From Rhizobium sp. CIAT894 (GTDB lineage: Bacteria > Pseudomonadota > Alphaproteobacteria > Rhizobiales > Rhizobiaceae), in the NCBI RefSeq assembly GCF_000172795.2, contig NZ_CP020949.1, positions 1 to 64,000 on the forward strand: DNA of 64,000 nt, read 5' to 3'. Numbering within the stretch: the first letter of the stretch is position 1; the number at the start of each line of letters is the position of its first letter. Below, one piece after another: positions 15,494-24,088 of this stretch. Made by a program: the position numbers and the translations under genes. The notes beneath the pieces were generated by a model that saw nothing but the letters and a program-made list of their open reading frames with translations, ran no database searches and was not told where the DNA came from.

Positions 15494-16520
15494 CCTTGCG
15501 CTTCTTGCTGAGAGCTTGGCGCACCTTTCAAAGACCCCTTACTTTAATCGGGCGATCGAGAAGCACGCCTTCGCATTGATCGACGTGATCAAGCATGCGC
15601 TCACCAGCTCGCCGCCATACGATGATGAAATCCTGCGCTCCTTTGCCGACAAAGTCTGGACGTGTCATCGTTACCTGCAGGGCTCGACGACAAAGGAAGC
15701 GCCCTACGAAATCGAGTATTGCATGCGTCATGCGATATCCGACTGGCTGACCGACCCGTGTCTTGTCACAACGGCGCTTACCGATAAAAAAGACTTCCAC
15801 CTCAAACCCGGCGATCCTTGGGACTTCGTTGCTAAGACGATGGACAGATATACTGGGCAGTTGCCGCAGGAAAAGCTGATCTTCATCGGCGTGCCGCGCA
15901 TCTACAAGCACATGCCTTTGTTTTGCGCGGCTCTTTATCACGAACTTGGGCATTTTGTGGATTTGGCGCGGAATGTCACCGATGTGACGTTTCTTACAGA
16001 TCCTGTACACGGGGTCTCTGACGGTGTGCAGGAAGTTCTCCAGAACCATCGTCGTGAGCATTTCGCGGATCTCTTTGCCGCGTGCTACGTCGGCTCTGCT
16101 ATTGTCGACAGTATCCACGCTATCAATCCCCACGCCGATCACAGCAACACACATCCTGCGACGGCGACGAGGATCGAGGTGATCAGATCATTTCTTGCCG
16201 GCGAGGATTTCGACGAATTGTCGATGTACCAGGGAGCGTTGCAGAAGCTTGGCCTTCCTCGCTTGGAGCAGCGCTACGCCGTGCCGGCGATCGAGATCGC
16301 GTTTGACGACATTCGACCGTATACGGTCGCGGACACACCAGAGCTGCATGGCATGATGGCGGCCGGCTGGTCTTACCTGGGAAAGGTGAAGTCGGGCGAT
16401 GGGCCACAATGGGCTGCCGACGCGAACCAACTCGACGTTGTCCGGATTGTGAATGACCTCACTGAGAAATCGATCCGTAACGCTTCGATCCGTAGTCTTT
16501 GGAATGAGGTGCCTCAGTGA
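15426..16520 (+). CDS. HELGH zinc metallopeptidase in ubiquitin-like operon
   Basis: This protein of up to 364 aa has the zinc motif YHELGHFVDLA, with the first His at residue 172, and a downstream 'HRREHFADLFAACYVGSAI' helix whose Glu could be the third ligand, as in gluzincins. It is not a standard ImmA/IrrE protein. The first 20-25 residues overlap the preceding frame and may not be translated from ATG 15426; the start is uncertain. Its stop overlaps the GTG of the deaminase gene. A peptidase here could process the fused Ubl-E2 chain or cleave host or phage proteins; both are inference. Confidence 0.75.
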   Translation: MSVKPLLTRCSETWSRDLHPRTDLALLAESLAHLSKTPYFNRAIEKHAFALIDVIKHALTSSPPYDDEILRSFADKVWTCHRYLQGSTTKEAPYEIEYCMRHAISDWLTDPCLVTTALTDKKDFHLKPGDPWDFVAKTMDRYTGQLPQEKLIFIGVPRIYKHMPLFCAALYHELGHFVDLARNVTDVTFLTDPVHGVSDGVQEVLQNHRREHFADLFAACYVGSAIVDSIHAINPHADHSNTHPATATRIEVIRSFLAGEDFDELSMYQGALQKLGLPRLEQRYAVPAIEIAFDDIRPYTVADTPELHGMMAAGWSYLGKVKSGDGPQWAADANQLDVVRIVNDLTEKSIRNASIRSLWNEVPQ

Positions 16521-17134
16521 TCAGGAATGAGATAATAGAGCGTCTCTCCCGCACAGACAGCCTTCGGCTCGGGATAGAACCCTTGCTTGATCAGAAGCAG
16601 ATCGGGGAGATGACTGTCGACTTGAGGCTTGGATATGATTTTCTAGTCTCGATTGTCACGAGGCGACCCTACATTGGGGTTGCGCGCGACGATGAGCGTT
16701 TCAGGCCCATCTCCACCTATTTTCAGCCTACGCGGCGAGAACTCGGTGAACGGTTTATTCTTTACCCCGACCAGGTCGTGCTGACGACAACGTTGGAGTA
16801 CATCGCGTTGCCCAGCGATTGCTACGCCGATGTCCTGACCCGTAGCAGCTACACCCGTCTCGGCATCTCGATCAGCACAATGGTTCAGCCCGGGTTTCGC
16901 GGCTGCTTTTCGATCGAGCTATTCAATCACGGCAACAACCCGATCGAGCTTGTCGTGGGTGCTAAGATGTTTCAGATGCGCCTCACGAAGTTGTCAGATG
17001 GACTCACCTACGGTGGGCTAGACAGAAAGTACTTCGGAAATGTGAGGCCTACTCCGTCGCGAGCCGCAGACGACGAAGACCTGCAAAAGCTCACATCGAT
17101 TTCCAATCGACAACGGCTAATCGCCTTTAGGTAA
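16517..17134 (+). CDS. dCTP deaminase/dUTPase-fold protein (Dcd family)
   Basis: This 205-aa protein starts at GTG 16517, which overlaps the previous stop (GTGA). It carries the trimeric dCTP deaminase/dUTPase signatures: 'DVLTRSSYTRLGISISTMVQ' (Arg109-Ser-Ser111) and 'PGFRGCFSIELFNHGN', with the Glu of SIELFN (Glu134) at the position of the Dcd catalytic Glu. It should deaminate dCTP, possibly to dUMP. It is longer than housekeeping Dcd at the C-terminus and sits last in a ubiquitin-like operon. Depletion of dCTP as an anti-phage output is a reasonable inference, since standalone Dcd-fold defence proteins are known. Confidence 0.8.
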   Translation: MIRNEIIERLSRTDSLRLGIEPLLDQKQIGEMTVDLRLGYDFLVSIVTRRPYIGVARDDERFRPISTYFQPTRRELGERFILYPDQVVLTTTLEYIALPSDCYADVLTRSSYTRLGISISTMVQPGFRGCFSIELFNHGNNPIELVVGAKMFQMRLTKLSDGLTYGGLDRKYFGNVRPTPSRAADDEDLQKLTSISNRQRLIAFR

Positions 17135-17219
17135 ATGCCGGCGCTGGTACCGAAAGGGCGAGTCAGACGCGCAGGCTGGTCGTCATCCGGCTAATCGGTA
17201 CGGGGTCGATGTAGCATGG

Positions 17220-18800
17220 ATGGAGTGGCATATCTTGAGAAGCAATGTCGGGATGCGATCGATGAAGCGTGGCTTCCATATGATTTCGTTTGAGACCAAA
17301 TCGGCCCATGTCCCCTTATTCGTCAATGAGCATTTCGAGCACGGCGCCAAGGCGTCGATCATAATCGGTACCAATGGCTCAGGGAAAAGCCGAGTTCTTG
17401 CTGCGATCGCGGACGAACTTTGCAACATCAAGGCTATCGTGGACGGTCGCGACGATGCTCTTCCATCACTACGCATACGCAGCTCGCAACTGTCGCTTCC
17501 GAGACAAGACGGCGATTTGACGAAGGGAGTTACCACGGGCCGCTTTGACATGAGGCTTTCCTATTGGCTTGACGGTTCGGTATGGTCGGTTGAACGGCAC
17601 GAACGTACCCTAGCGGTGTCGAGGGATGGACGTGAAGTCCCGGCCAGCGAAGTGGTGCTGCCCGATAAGGTTTTGGCGATTGCCCACCTGCCGATGGACC
17701 GGTTCCGATTTGCCGGCCGCGATGAAGATGGGTTCTATCAATACCTCGGTCTTCGTCAGTCGACGAACATGACGTCTACCGGTGCCATCGAAACCAGTAC
17801 GTTCTTCAGCTTCCTCACTGCAATTCGCGAGGGGACGACAAGTCGTCTTAGCGAGCATTGGTTCCCGTATCTGAACCTTGAGCTTCCAATATACGGCGAA
17901 ATAACCGTTGAGCCCAGATCTCTAGCCCTCATGAGGAGCTTCCAAGAGTTTGTAGCGAAGGCAGTTCAATATCTGTCGAGACGAAACAGTCCTGTTGCCG
18001 GGATGATGGAGGAGAACCGTCAAGCCGTCATCGATGATCTGGAAATTGTTTGGTCATTGATACGAAGCCTTCGCGACTATTCCCATCATGTGCCCAGTTC
18101 TCGCGGTACAACTTTTCGTTTTGAGATACTGCCATCGTTTCCGGCAATCGGTGGCGACCTTGATTATTTTGTAAAGGCCCTTGAGATTGGCCGGCGACTA
18201 AGGCTGTTCGGCGGGGCGCGGCTTTGTTTCCACAAACAGGGACGCTTGTTTACGTTCGGTGATCTCAGTTCCGGTGAACAACACATCCTGAGCACGGTTA
18301 CGGGCATCGTTGCCAATCTCGCCGAGACGTCAGCGGTTTTTATTGATGAGCCAGAGGTCAGCCTGCATCCCGCCTGGCAAATACAATATGTTCCATCCCT
18401 TCTGCAAACGCTGGCGGCGTATCCTGCTACACATGTCGTGATTGCAACGCATTCCCATTTTCTCGTATCCGATCTGCAACAACCAGTAGGTTCGCTGACC
18501 GTTGCCGGCGGCCCATCAGATCGGGCATTCGAGGCCTATGATGGGGATGTTTTCGGGCGGTCGCCCGACAACATCCTTTACAGGGTTTTCGGCATTGGAA
18601 CGTCAGGCAACAGTTATGTCGAGCATGATCTGACCATCGCTCTCGAGATGATTTCAGGTACGCGCCGTAGAAATCTCGCAGAGCTTGGACGTATTTATCG
18701 GCGGCTAGTTCCGATCGCCGCCCCGGACAATCCAGCGCTTGCCGAGATTCTGCGCTCGATCGAAGCTTACCTCGGTGAGAACAACAATGCTGAAGCTTAG
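17220..18800 (+). CDS. AAA ATPase, Septu PtuA-like
   Basis: This 526-aa SMC/ABC-type ATPase has Walker A GTNGSGKS (Gly50-Ser57), the ABC signature FGDLSSGEQ, Walker B 'SAVFIDEPEVSLHPAWQ' and the H-loop VIATHSHFLVSD. The long middle (about 100-350) lacks recognisable motifs. The downstream HNH gene overlaps by 14 bp, giving the PtuA-PtuB arrangement of Septu anti-phage systems, where the ATPase controls an HNH nuclease. ATGs at 17253, 17262 and 17280 are alternative starts. It begins 85 bp after the Dcd-like gene and may have its own promoter or be the end of the longer operon. Confidence 0.8.
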   Translation: MEWHILRSNVGMRSMKRGFHMISFETKSAHVPLFVNEHFEHGAKASIIIGTNGSGKSRVLAAIADELCNIKAIVDGRDDALPSLRIRSSQLSLPRQDGDLTKGVTTGRFDMRLSYWLDGSVWSVERHERTLAVSRDGREVPASEVVLPDKVLAIAHLPMDRFRFAGRDEDGFYQYLGLRQSTNMTSTGAIETSTFFSFLTAIREGTTSRLSEHWFPYLNLELPIYGEITVEPRSLALMRSFQEFVAKAVQYLSRRNSPVAGMMEENRQAVIDDLEIVWSLIRSLRDYSHHVPSSRGTTFRFEILPSFPAIGGDLDYFVKALEIGRRLRLFGGARLCFHKQGRLFTFGDLSSGEQHILSTVTGIVANLAETSAVFIDEPEVSLHPAWQIQYVPSLLQTLAAYPATHVVIATHSHFLVSDLQQPVGSLTVAGGPSDRAFEAYDGDVFGRSPDNILYRVFGIGTSGNSYVEHDLTIALEMISGTRRRNLAELGRIYRRLVPIAAPDNPALAEILRSIEAYLGENNNAEA

Positions 18801-19386
18801 TGCCTGTGCAAGTATCGATCCCGCAGTCCAAACGGCTCTCGACCACATTTCGGTCAATGTTCGCAAAGAGGCGTGGGGTCGGCAGACAAATAGTATCAAA
18901 GCTTTCAAAAAAGCAGTGAAGGATCACGGTATGCGGATCCAGAGAGGGAAATGCGTTTGGTGTGAAGCCAGAGTCGGACACCGCGGGCGGCGATCTGCTC
19001 ACCGAGACCACGTTGCACCCAAGGATATTTATCCAGACTGGACGTTCGAAGCGAAGAACATCATTCTGAGTTGCGAATATTGCAATGGCTTCCAAGTCAA
19101 GGAGGCGCTGGATACGATAAAGGTCCGTGCCGCCGATTATTCAAAGTGCAAGTTTTGGATTGTACACCCCTACTTCGACGATCCGGCGAAGCACATAGGC
19201 TTCATTATCAAGAAGAATCGCGTTGTTATTAAGGGATTGTCACAGAAGGGAATCTGGACGGTCAGAGAATTGCGCCTGCAAAGTGCAACTGCGACCGCAG
19301 CCAGGGCAATCGAGATCGTGATAGACAGGGCAAAGTTATCCGCACAAGATTTGTCGCTTATCAGGCAGGCGATGGAAGCTCTGTAA
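18787..19386 (+). CDS. HNH endonuclease, Septu PtuB-like
   Basis: This 199-aa protein has a clear HNH/His-Me fold with zinc cysteines: 'GKCVWCEARVGHRGRRSAHR', then DHVAPKDIYPDW, 'NIILSCEYCNGFQVKEAL'. The pattern C-x2-C, R-D-H, N and C-x2-C-N is complete, so the nuclease should be active. The ATG at 18787 lies inside the end of the ATPase gene, indicating coupled translation. With the ATPase it forms a two-gene Septu-like unit that would cut DNA or RNA upon phage sensing. Its 3' end marks the end of the defence island. Confidence 0.82.
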   Translation: MLKLSACASIDPAVQTALDHISVNVRKEAWGRQTNSIKAFKKAVKDHGMRIQRGKCVWCEARVGHRGRRSAHRDHVAPKDIYPDWTFEAKNIILSCEYCNGFQVKEALDTIKVRAADYSKCKFWIVHPYFDDPAKHIGFIIKKNRVVIKGLSQKGIWTVRELRLQSATATAARAIEIVIDRAKLSAQDLSLIRQAMEAL

Positions 19387-20052
19387 CCAGAGATGCCGAT
19401 ACGAATGCGTTGATGTGAACAAGCGTTGAAGTTTGACCCCTTTCGGCCACGGTGGAATGACCCCGGAAGGGATAGAGTCACATGCCGCTGAATTTCTCGT
19501 TTCTCCGGTGGGACTGGCGTGAGCCCTCGGCGCTGATGGGGGGACTAAACAACACGCCGAAACACACCTCGACCGTTCAAATGGGTTAACCTGACCGAGC
19601 GCCGTGCCGCTTATGCCGAGCAGGGCTGGAGCCGGTTCGACGTTACCGAAATGTGGGAGGAGCGGCCGATTGGCCGCTCTTTTCGTTTCTTAGAATTGGC
19701 GAAATGCCCGTCGGCGTCTCTGTCGACACCCTTACTGCGCGTTTCGACTTGATTGAATCAGACCAAGGGCAGCATCATGGTTCAAGCACGGGAGTGCGCC
19801 GAATCCACCCTCGATATGGAGTTTCCACGTGGGATCAAGCAATACGACAAAATCTGGTGTAAGCAACTGATGAAAAAGGTTCAAGTAACACTGGTTTGAC
19901 GGAAGGCCTTTTCACAACGCAAAAGTTGAAGCGCTTTTTGATAATGTTGCGAACTTAGAAAATCCGCAGACCACGGACTCAGCTCAGGCGTGTGGAGCGC
20001 TGCGGACATCGTGTTTTCATCCGATTCCAATGCGCTTGGCGGAGGTTCGAAG
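19387..20052. other. Intergenic junction, possible IS end remnant
   Basis: I find no credible gene in this 666-bp stretch. At about 19425-19480 the motif GTTGAAGTTTGACCCC followed by AATGACCCC resembles the ends of IS21-type elements, suggesting a lost insertion (weak evidence). A hairpin at 19660-19679 is described separately. The region separates the defence island from the catabolic cluster and is a likely integration or recombination boundary. Confidence 0.35.
19660..19684 (+). terminator. Rho-independent terminator-like hairpin
   Basis: GAGCGGCC (19660-19667) and GGCCGCTC (19672-19679) pair perfectly around GATT and are followed by TTTT. The GC-rich 8-bp stem plus T run is a good intrinsic terminator shape. 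It lies 270 bp after the HNH gene, so it may belong to lost sequence or end the long rightward transcript. Confidence 0.45.
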
Positions 20053-20832
20053 TCAGACCTGCTTGGCTTCATTCAGGACTTTCGCGAACGCGTCGGCGAT
20101 CACTTTTTCGTCGTACTCCACAGACACAAGCTGAAAGCCGTCGCGCACGAGCTCGCGCGAGCGTTCAACGGTTCCCGCGAACGCACATGCGATCTTTCCC
20201 TTCGCGCGGGAGCGGCGGGCAACATCGAGAGTGGCGTTCCGCACTGCGCTTCGGTTTGGATCCATAATTCCGCCGCACAACGCGAGAGAGAGGTCAGCAG
20301 GACCGACCAGGACGCCGTCGAGTCCGGGAACATTCAGGATTTCATCGAGGACATCGAGAGCCTCGCGTGTCTCGCACATGGCGATCGCCAACGTATTCCC
20401 GTTGGCAGACTTAACGAATACTTGGTCATCGGGTGCATTAGACAATTGCATAGCCCGGCCAGGGCCAAAGCTACGTTGTCCAAGTGGAGGATATTTGACG
20501 TGCGACACGAACCGCCTCGCGTCGGCTGCCGAATTGATCATCGGAGCGACGACGCCCACCGCGCCGCAATCCAGCATTCGTGCCGCCTGCGCGAAATCAT
20601 TCACGCTCACACGGACGATTGCAGGGGTACCAGTCAGCGCGGCTTCCGAAATACACGAGATGCACGACGCCGTATCATGGAACCCATGCTGTTGATCAAG
20701 CAGTACCGCATCGTATCCCGCGCGCGCGATGTAGCCCACGAGCATCGGGTCACTCAATCCGGACCAGCCCATATAGTTGGCTTTGCCGGACCTCAATCTC
20801 TTGAGGAAATTTTGCAATCCGCTTTCGTCCAT
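20053..20832 (-). CDS. HpcH/HpaI aldolase family protein
   Basis: This 259-aa class II aldolase of the HpcH/HpaI (2,4-dihydroxyhept-2-ene-1,7-dioate aldolase) family has 'YDAVLLDQQHGFHDTAS', 'VGVVAPMINSAADARRFV', MCETREALDVLDEI and 'GVLVGPADLSLALCG'. These TIM-barrel enzymes cleave or form bonds between pyruvate and an aldehyde with a divalent metal. GGAGG precedes ATG 20832 perfectly, so the longer frame upstream is not used. It lies downstream of two SDR genes in the leftward operon and would give the final C-C cleavage in the pathway. Confidence 0.85.
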   Translation of the reverse strand: MDESGLQNFLKRLRSGKANYMGWSGLSDPMLVGYIARAGYDAVLLDQQHGFHDTASCISCISEAALTGTPAIVRVSVNDFAQAARMLDCGAVGVVAPMINSAADARRFVSHVKYPPLGQRSFGPGRAMQLSNAPDDQVFVKSANGNTLAIAMCETREALDVLDEILNVPGLDGVLVGPADLSLALCGGIMDPNRSAVRNATLDVARRSRAKGKIACAFAGTVERSRELVRDGFQLVSVEYDEKVIADAFAKVLNEAKQV

Positions 20833-20983
20833 GGTTTCCTCCGTTTGATCGAGATTACCGCCCAAACGCGAGAACGCGCTGTTGGCGTGTAATGCTTCAA
20901 ATCGCACTCCCATCGCTAGAAACGCACCACCAGATGATAGACCGACCCGAGGATTGTGCCCCGCAGCAATCGCTGGCGATGCA

Positions 20984-21691
20984 TCAGAACATGACAGCGC
21001 CGCAGTTCGGGCCAATGCACTGACCCACGAACAGCGACGCACTCGGTCCCGCTAGGAACACTATCGCGGCTGCGACCTCCTCCGGTCGACCGATACGTCC
21101 AAGGGGGTTTGCTGTTTCCATCTCGCGCATGCGGCGATCCATGGTTTCGAAACCAAGCAATGGTGTGTCGGTCGGGCCGGGCGCAACAGCATTGACGAGG
21201 ATGCGCGGCGCAAGTTCGCGCGCCCATGAGCGGGTAAGCGCCAGAAGTGCAGCCTTCGTAGCGCAATATACCGATGCATTGGCGCGGCCGATATAGGCCA
21301 GTTCCGACACGACGTTAACGATTCTTCCGCCGTCAGGCAGATGGGGAAGGGCCTCTCGCGCCGTGAAGATCGCGCCCCTTACGTTGACCGCAAACATCCT
21401 GTCTACGTGCGCAGCGGAGATCGCGCCCAGCGGAGCCTCCTCCATGACGCCCGCATTGTTGACAAGGATATCGAGGCCGCCCAATCTGGCGGCGGCTTGC
21501 CGCATCGCGGCGGCCACGCTCTCCTCAACGCTGAGATCGCAGTGCAGAATTTCGAAAGCGTCGCCGTGCGTCGTCAAATCAAGGCCGATGACGTTCGCGC
21601 CCGCCGAGTGTAGCGCCAGAGCGGCGGCTTTGCCGATCCCACTTGCCGCGCCGGTGATGAGAGCTCTTTTACCGGCCAGCGAGTTCACCAC
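20984..21691 (-). CDS. SDR-family oxidoreductase
   Basis: This 235-aa short-chain dehydrogenase has the nucleotide motif TGAASGIG, the NNAG motif (LVNNAGVM), and the active-site Ser/Tyr/Lys in 'VVSELAYIGRANASVYCATK'. It probably oxidises or reduces a hydroxyl/keto group with NAD(P). Its start overlaps the end of the next SDR gene by 7 bp. The substrate is not evident from sequence. Confidence 0.88.
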   Translation of the reverse strand: MVNSLAGKRALITGAASGIGKAAALALHSAGANVIGLDLTTHGDAFEILHCDLSVEESVAAAMRQAAARLGGLDILVNNAGVMEEAPLGAISAAHVDRMFAVNVRGAIFTAREALPHLPDGGRIVNVVSELAYIGRANASVYCATKAALLALTRSWARELAPRILVNAVAPGPTDTPLLGFETMDRRMREMETANPLGRIGRPEEVAAAIVFLAGPSASLFVGQCIGPNCGAVMF

Positions 21692-22440
21692 GGTACCTCT
21701 CCCCGATCGACACCCAACGATTGCCCGGTGATGTTCCCGGCCCGGTCAGATGCGAGGAACAGATAGGCGTCCTGCATATCGTCGGGCATCATGAGCCCCG
21801 GCAGCGCCTGCCCCGCGACGATGCCTTCGAGAAGTTCTTGCTCGTCGGCGCCCTTTGATGCCGCCATCAGCCCCAGCGAGCGCATCGAGGACTCGGTCCG
21901 CACCCAGCCCGGGCAGACCGCGTTGACTCGTATGCCGAGAGGTCCGAGCTCCTTTGCCCACGTCTTGGTCAGGCCAATGATAGCGTGCTTGGAGGCGACG
22001 TAGGCGTCGAATTGCGCTTCAGCAACGCGCCCCCAAATCGAAGCCGTATTGACGATGGCGCCGCCTGTCCGCATGAGGCGGACGGCCTGCCGGGTCACGA
22101 TGCGCGTGCCGACGACATTGATATCGATGATCCGGCGAAATAGCGTGTCGTTCTGCGCGCCTTCCGCCGTGAGGGGCGTCATGCGTTCGTATCCGGCATT
22201 GTTCACGAGGACATCGATATGAGCGGTCCGCGACAGTGCGTTCCTGACTTCAACCTCGTTTGCGATGTCGGCCCTGTATCCCTGAGCGCCGATTTCTTCT
22301 GCGGCGTCATAGACATTCTCGTCATCGGCGATGATGTGAACCCGCGCCCCTTGACGCGCAAAGCCCTTGGCTACGCCCAGCCCGATGCCTCGACTGGCAC
22401 CGGTGATGATAACTGTCTTGTCCTCAAACGACGGATTCAC
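21685..22440 (-). CDS. SDR-family oxidoreductase
   Basis: This 251-aa short-chain dehydrogenase has TGASRGIG for the cofactor, LVNNAGYE, and the catalytic 'NTASIWGRVAEAQFDAYVAS' followed by K. It is clearly different from the neighbouring SDR, so the pathway contains two separate redox steps or one is a paralogue with another substrate. It lies 24 bp downstream of the aminotransferase and overlaps the next SDR, so all four leftward genes probably form one operon. Confidence 0.88.
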   Translation of the reverse strand: MNPSFEDKTVIITGASRGIGLGVAKGFARQGARVHIIADDENVYDAAEEIGAQGYRADIANEVEVRNALSRTAHIDVLVNNAGYERMTPLTAEGAQNDTLFRRIIDINVVGTRIVTRQAVRLMRTGGAIVNTASIWGRVAEAQFDAYVASKHAIIGLTKTWAKELGPLGIRVNAVCPGWVRTESSMRSLGLMAASKGADEQELLEGIVAGQALPGLMMPDDMQDAYLFLASDRAGNITGQSLGVDRGEVPW

Positions 22441-22464
22441 GTCATGCCTCCCGCGGTGCCTCGG

Positions 22465-23712
22465 TCAGATCGTCCGAAGCCGTTTCTGGATGATCGAGTC
22501 TATGGCGTTAAGCGCGCGATCGATTTCCTCGGCGGTGTTGTAGTGCGCGATGCCGATACGTACGACCCCCAGGTCTTCATCGAGACCCAGTTGTCGGACA
22601 AGCTCGATGGCGTAGTTGTGCCCAGACCAAACGCAGATATCTTGGTTCGCCAGGCCTTGCGCAAAGTCGTGCGTCTGGATCGCCGCATGTGTGAACGAGA
22701 CCGTAGGAACGCGATGCGCAAGCTCGTTCAGGTTCGTTATTCCATGGATGGTGATGCCCTTCATCGACTGAAGGCCGGTGATAAGCTGCCGGGTCAGGTC
22801 ATCCTCATAGATGTTGAACGCATGATAGCCCGCAAGCATGCGTTCGCGCAGAGTGTTGCCGCCTGCACCGAGCGATGCCGCGTAATCGGCTGCCGCGCTC
22901 AATCCCGCCTGAAGTTCCGTCTGGGGCGTGCCCGTCTCGTATTTGTCCGGCAGAGCGTCAGAAGCACATCGGCACTTGTATGCCTCCATGCGCTCGAGAA
23001 GCGCCTTCCGTCCCCAGAGAACGGCGAGATGCGGTCCGAAAAATTTGTAGGATGAGCAGGCGAGGAAATCGCAGCCGAGCTTCACGACATCAGGGAGATG
23101 GTGGGGCACGTACTGGACCGCGTCGACGTAGACGAGCGCATCGACAGACTTGGCCACCGCTGTGAGTGCGGCAATGTCATTAATGGAGCCGGTCAGATTG
23201 CTGGCGTAGTTCAGGGCCACGAGGCGCGTCCTCTCCGTCAGAAGGCCTCGTAGATCTTCGGGCTCCAAGCGCCAGGTCTCGCGGTTGAAAGGCAACCACT
23301 TCACGACCAAGCCTCGATCCCGTGCCATCAGGAGCCAGGGTGCTACGTCGCCCTCGTGATCCATCCTGGTGACGATGATCTCGTCGCCGGGATTAAAAAG
23401 GAGACCGATGGAACGCGACATGTGGAGGGTCAGGTTGGTCATGCTTGGCCCGACGATCATTTCAGCCGGCGAGGTGGCGCCAACGAACTGAGCCGCCGAG
23501 TCATGCGCCTTTTCAACAATATCCACGGCGCGAGCGGACGCCGCGAAGTAGCCGCCAAGATTGTTGCTTGCCGTCGCCATCGCATTGGCTACGGCATCGA
23601 TGACCATCCGAGGAACGAGAGTTCCTGCAGGGTTATCCAGATAAATCGGCGGCTTCGGCCCCGCCAGTGCCGGAAATTCTGCGCGAATCTTGTCGATCGG
23701 AAAATATGCCAC
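22465..23712 (-). CDS. Class V aminotransferase family (cysteine desulfurase-like) PLP enzyme
   Basis: This 415-aa fold-type I PLP enzyme has the internal aldimine Lys in 'FLACSSYKFFGPHLAVLWGR', a PLP-phosphate region near 'EMIVGPSMTNLTLHMSRSIG', and 'ALVYVDAVQYVPHHLPDV', whose Asp contacts the pyridine nitrogen. The closest families are cysteine desulfurase-like lyases, isopenicillin-N epimerase-like and aminotransferase class V proteins. In this catabolic context it may remove an amino group or epimerise an amino acid; the exact reaction cannot be read. It is the first gene of the leftward operon, divergent from the creatininase gene. Confidence 0.82.
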   Translation of the reverse strand: MAYFPIDKIRAEFPALAGPKPPIYLDNPAGTLVPRMVIDAVANAMATASNNLGGYFAASARAVDIVEKAHDSAAQFVGATSPAEMIVGPSMTNLTLHMSRSIGLLFNPGDEIIVTRMDHEGDVAPWLLMARDRGLVVKWLPFNRETWRLEPEDLRGLLTERTRLVALNYASNLTGSINDIAALTAVAKSVDALVYVDAVQYVPHHLPDVVKLGCDFLACSSYKFFGPHLAVLWGRKALLERMEAYKCRCASDALPDKYETGTPQTELQAGLSAAADYAASLGAGGNTLRERMLAGYHAFNIYEDDLTRQLITGLQSMKGITIHGITNLNELAHRVPTVSFTHAAIQTHDFAQGLANQDICVWSGHNYAIELVRQLGLDEDLGVVRIGIAHYNTAEEIDRALNAIDSIIQKRLRTI

Positions 23713-23943
23713 CCGTTACCCCCTCAAACCTGATCGTTTCGACACGATTATGCCGTCAGAAGATACTTCGACAATTCGACATCGATGTATATAAGTATGT
23801 TTTGACCGTTAAATCGAAAATTATCAATGTTGAACGGCGACGTCGCCGCTTGGCTTCCATTCATCCAGCGCCGGAATGTTTTCGGCTGACCTTCCATGAG
23901 CCGAACGTCTGCCGTCAACGAGGCATTTGCCGTTGCCAATTTG

Positions 23944-23997
23944 TACATTGACAGAAATGGATGCCGCGCCCCAAATAATTTTATTTACTCTAATGCT
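23944..23997. promoter_or_regulatory. Degenerate LysR-box pair in divergent promoter
   Basis: TACATTGACAGAAAT (23944-23958) matches 12 of 15 positions of the site at 27324-27338, and ATTTACTCTAATGCT (23983-23997) is its inverted form with 4 mismatches. They lie in the 376-bp gap (23713-24088) between the divergent aminotransferase and creatininase operons. I infer control by the LysR protein encoded at 27387-28319. Nothing else was recognised in this gap. Confidence 0.4.
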
Positions 23998-24088
23998 GGT
24001 TCCTCTCACCCTGTCCCCACACTCACGTAAGAGAGCCGCTTGAAAAGGTTCGGTTGTCCCAAGCAGGGTGAAAGCGGGGAGAGCGAGC

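Noticed and set aside
19653..19862. 69-codon frame in the junction region
   Set aside because: It begins within the hairpin and has no recognisable content.
22219..23055. Plus-strand frame opposite the SDR and aminotransferase genes
   Set aside because: Shadow of genes with full catalytic motifs; no start signal.
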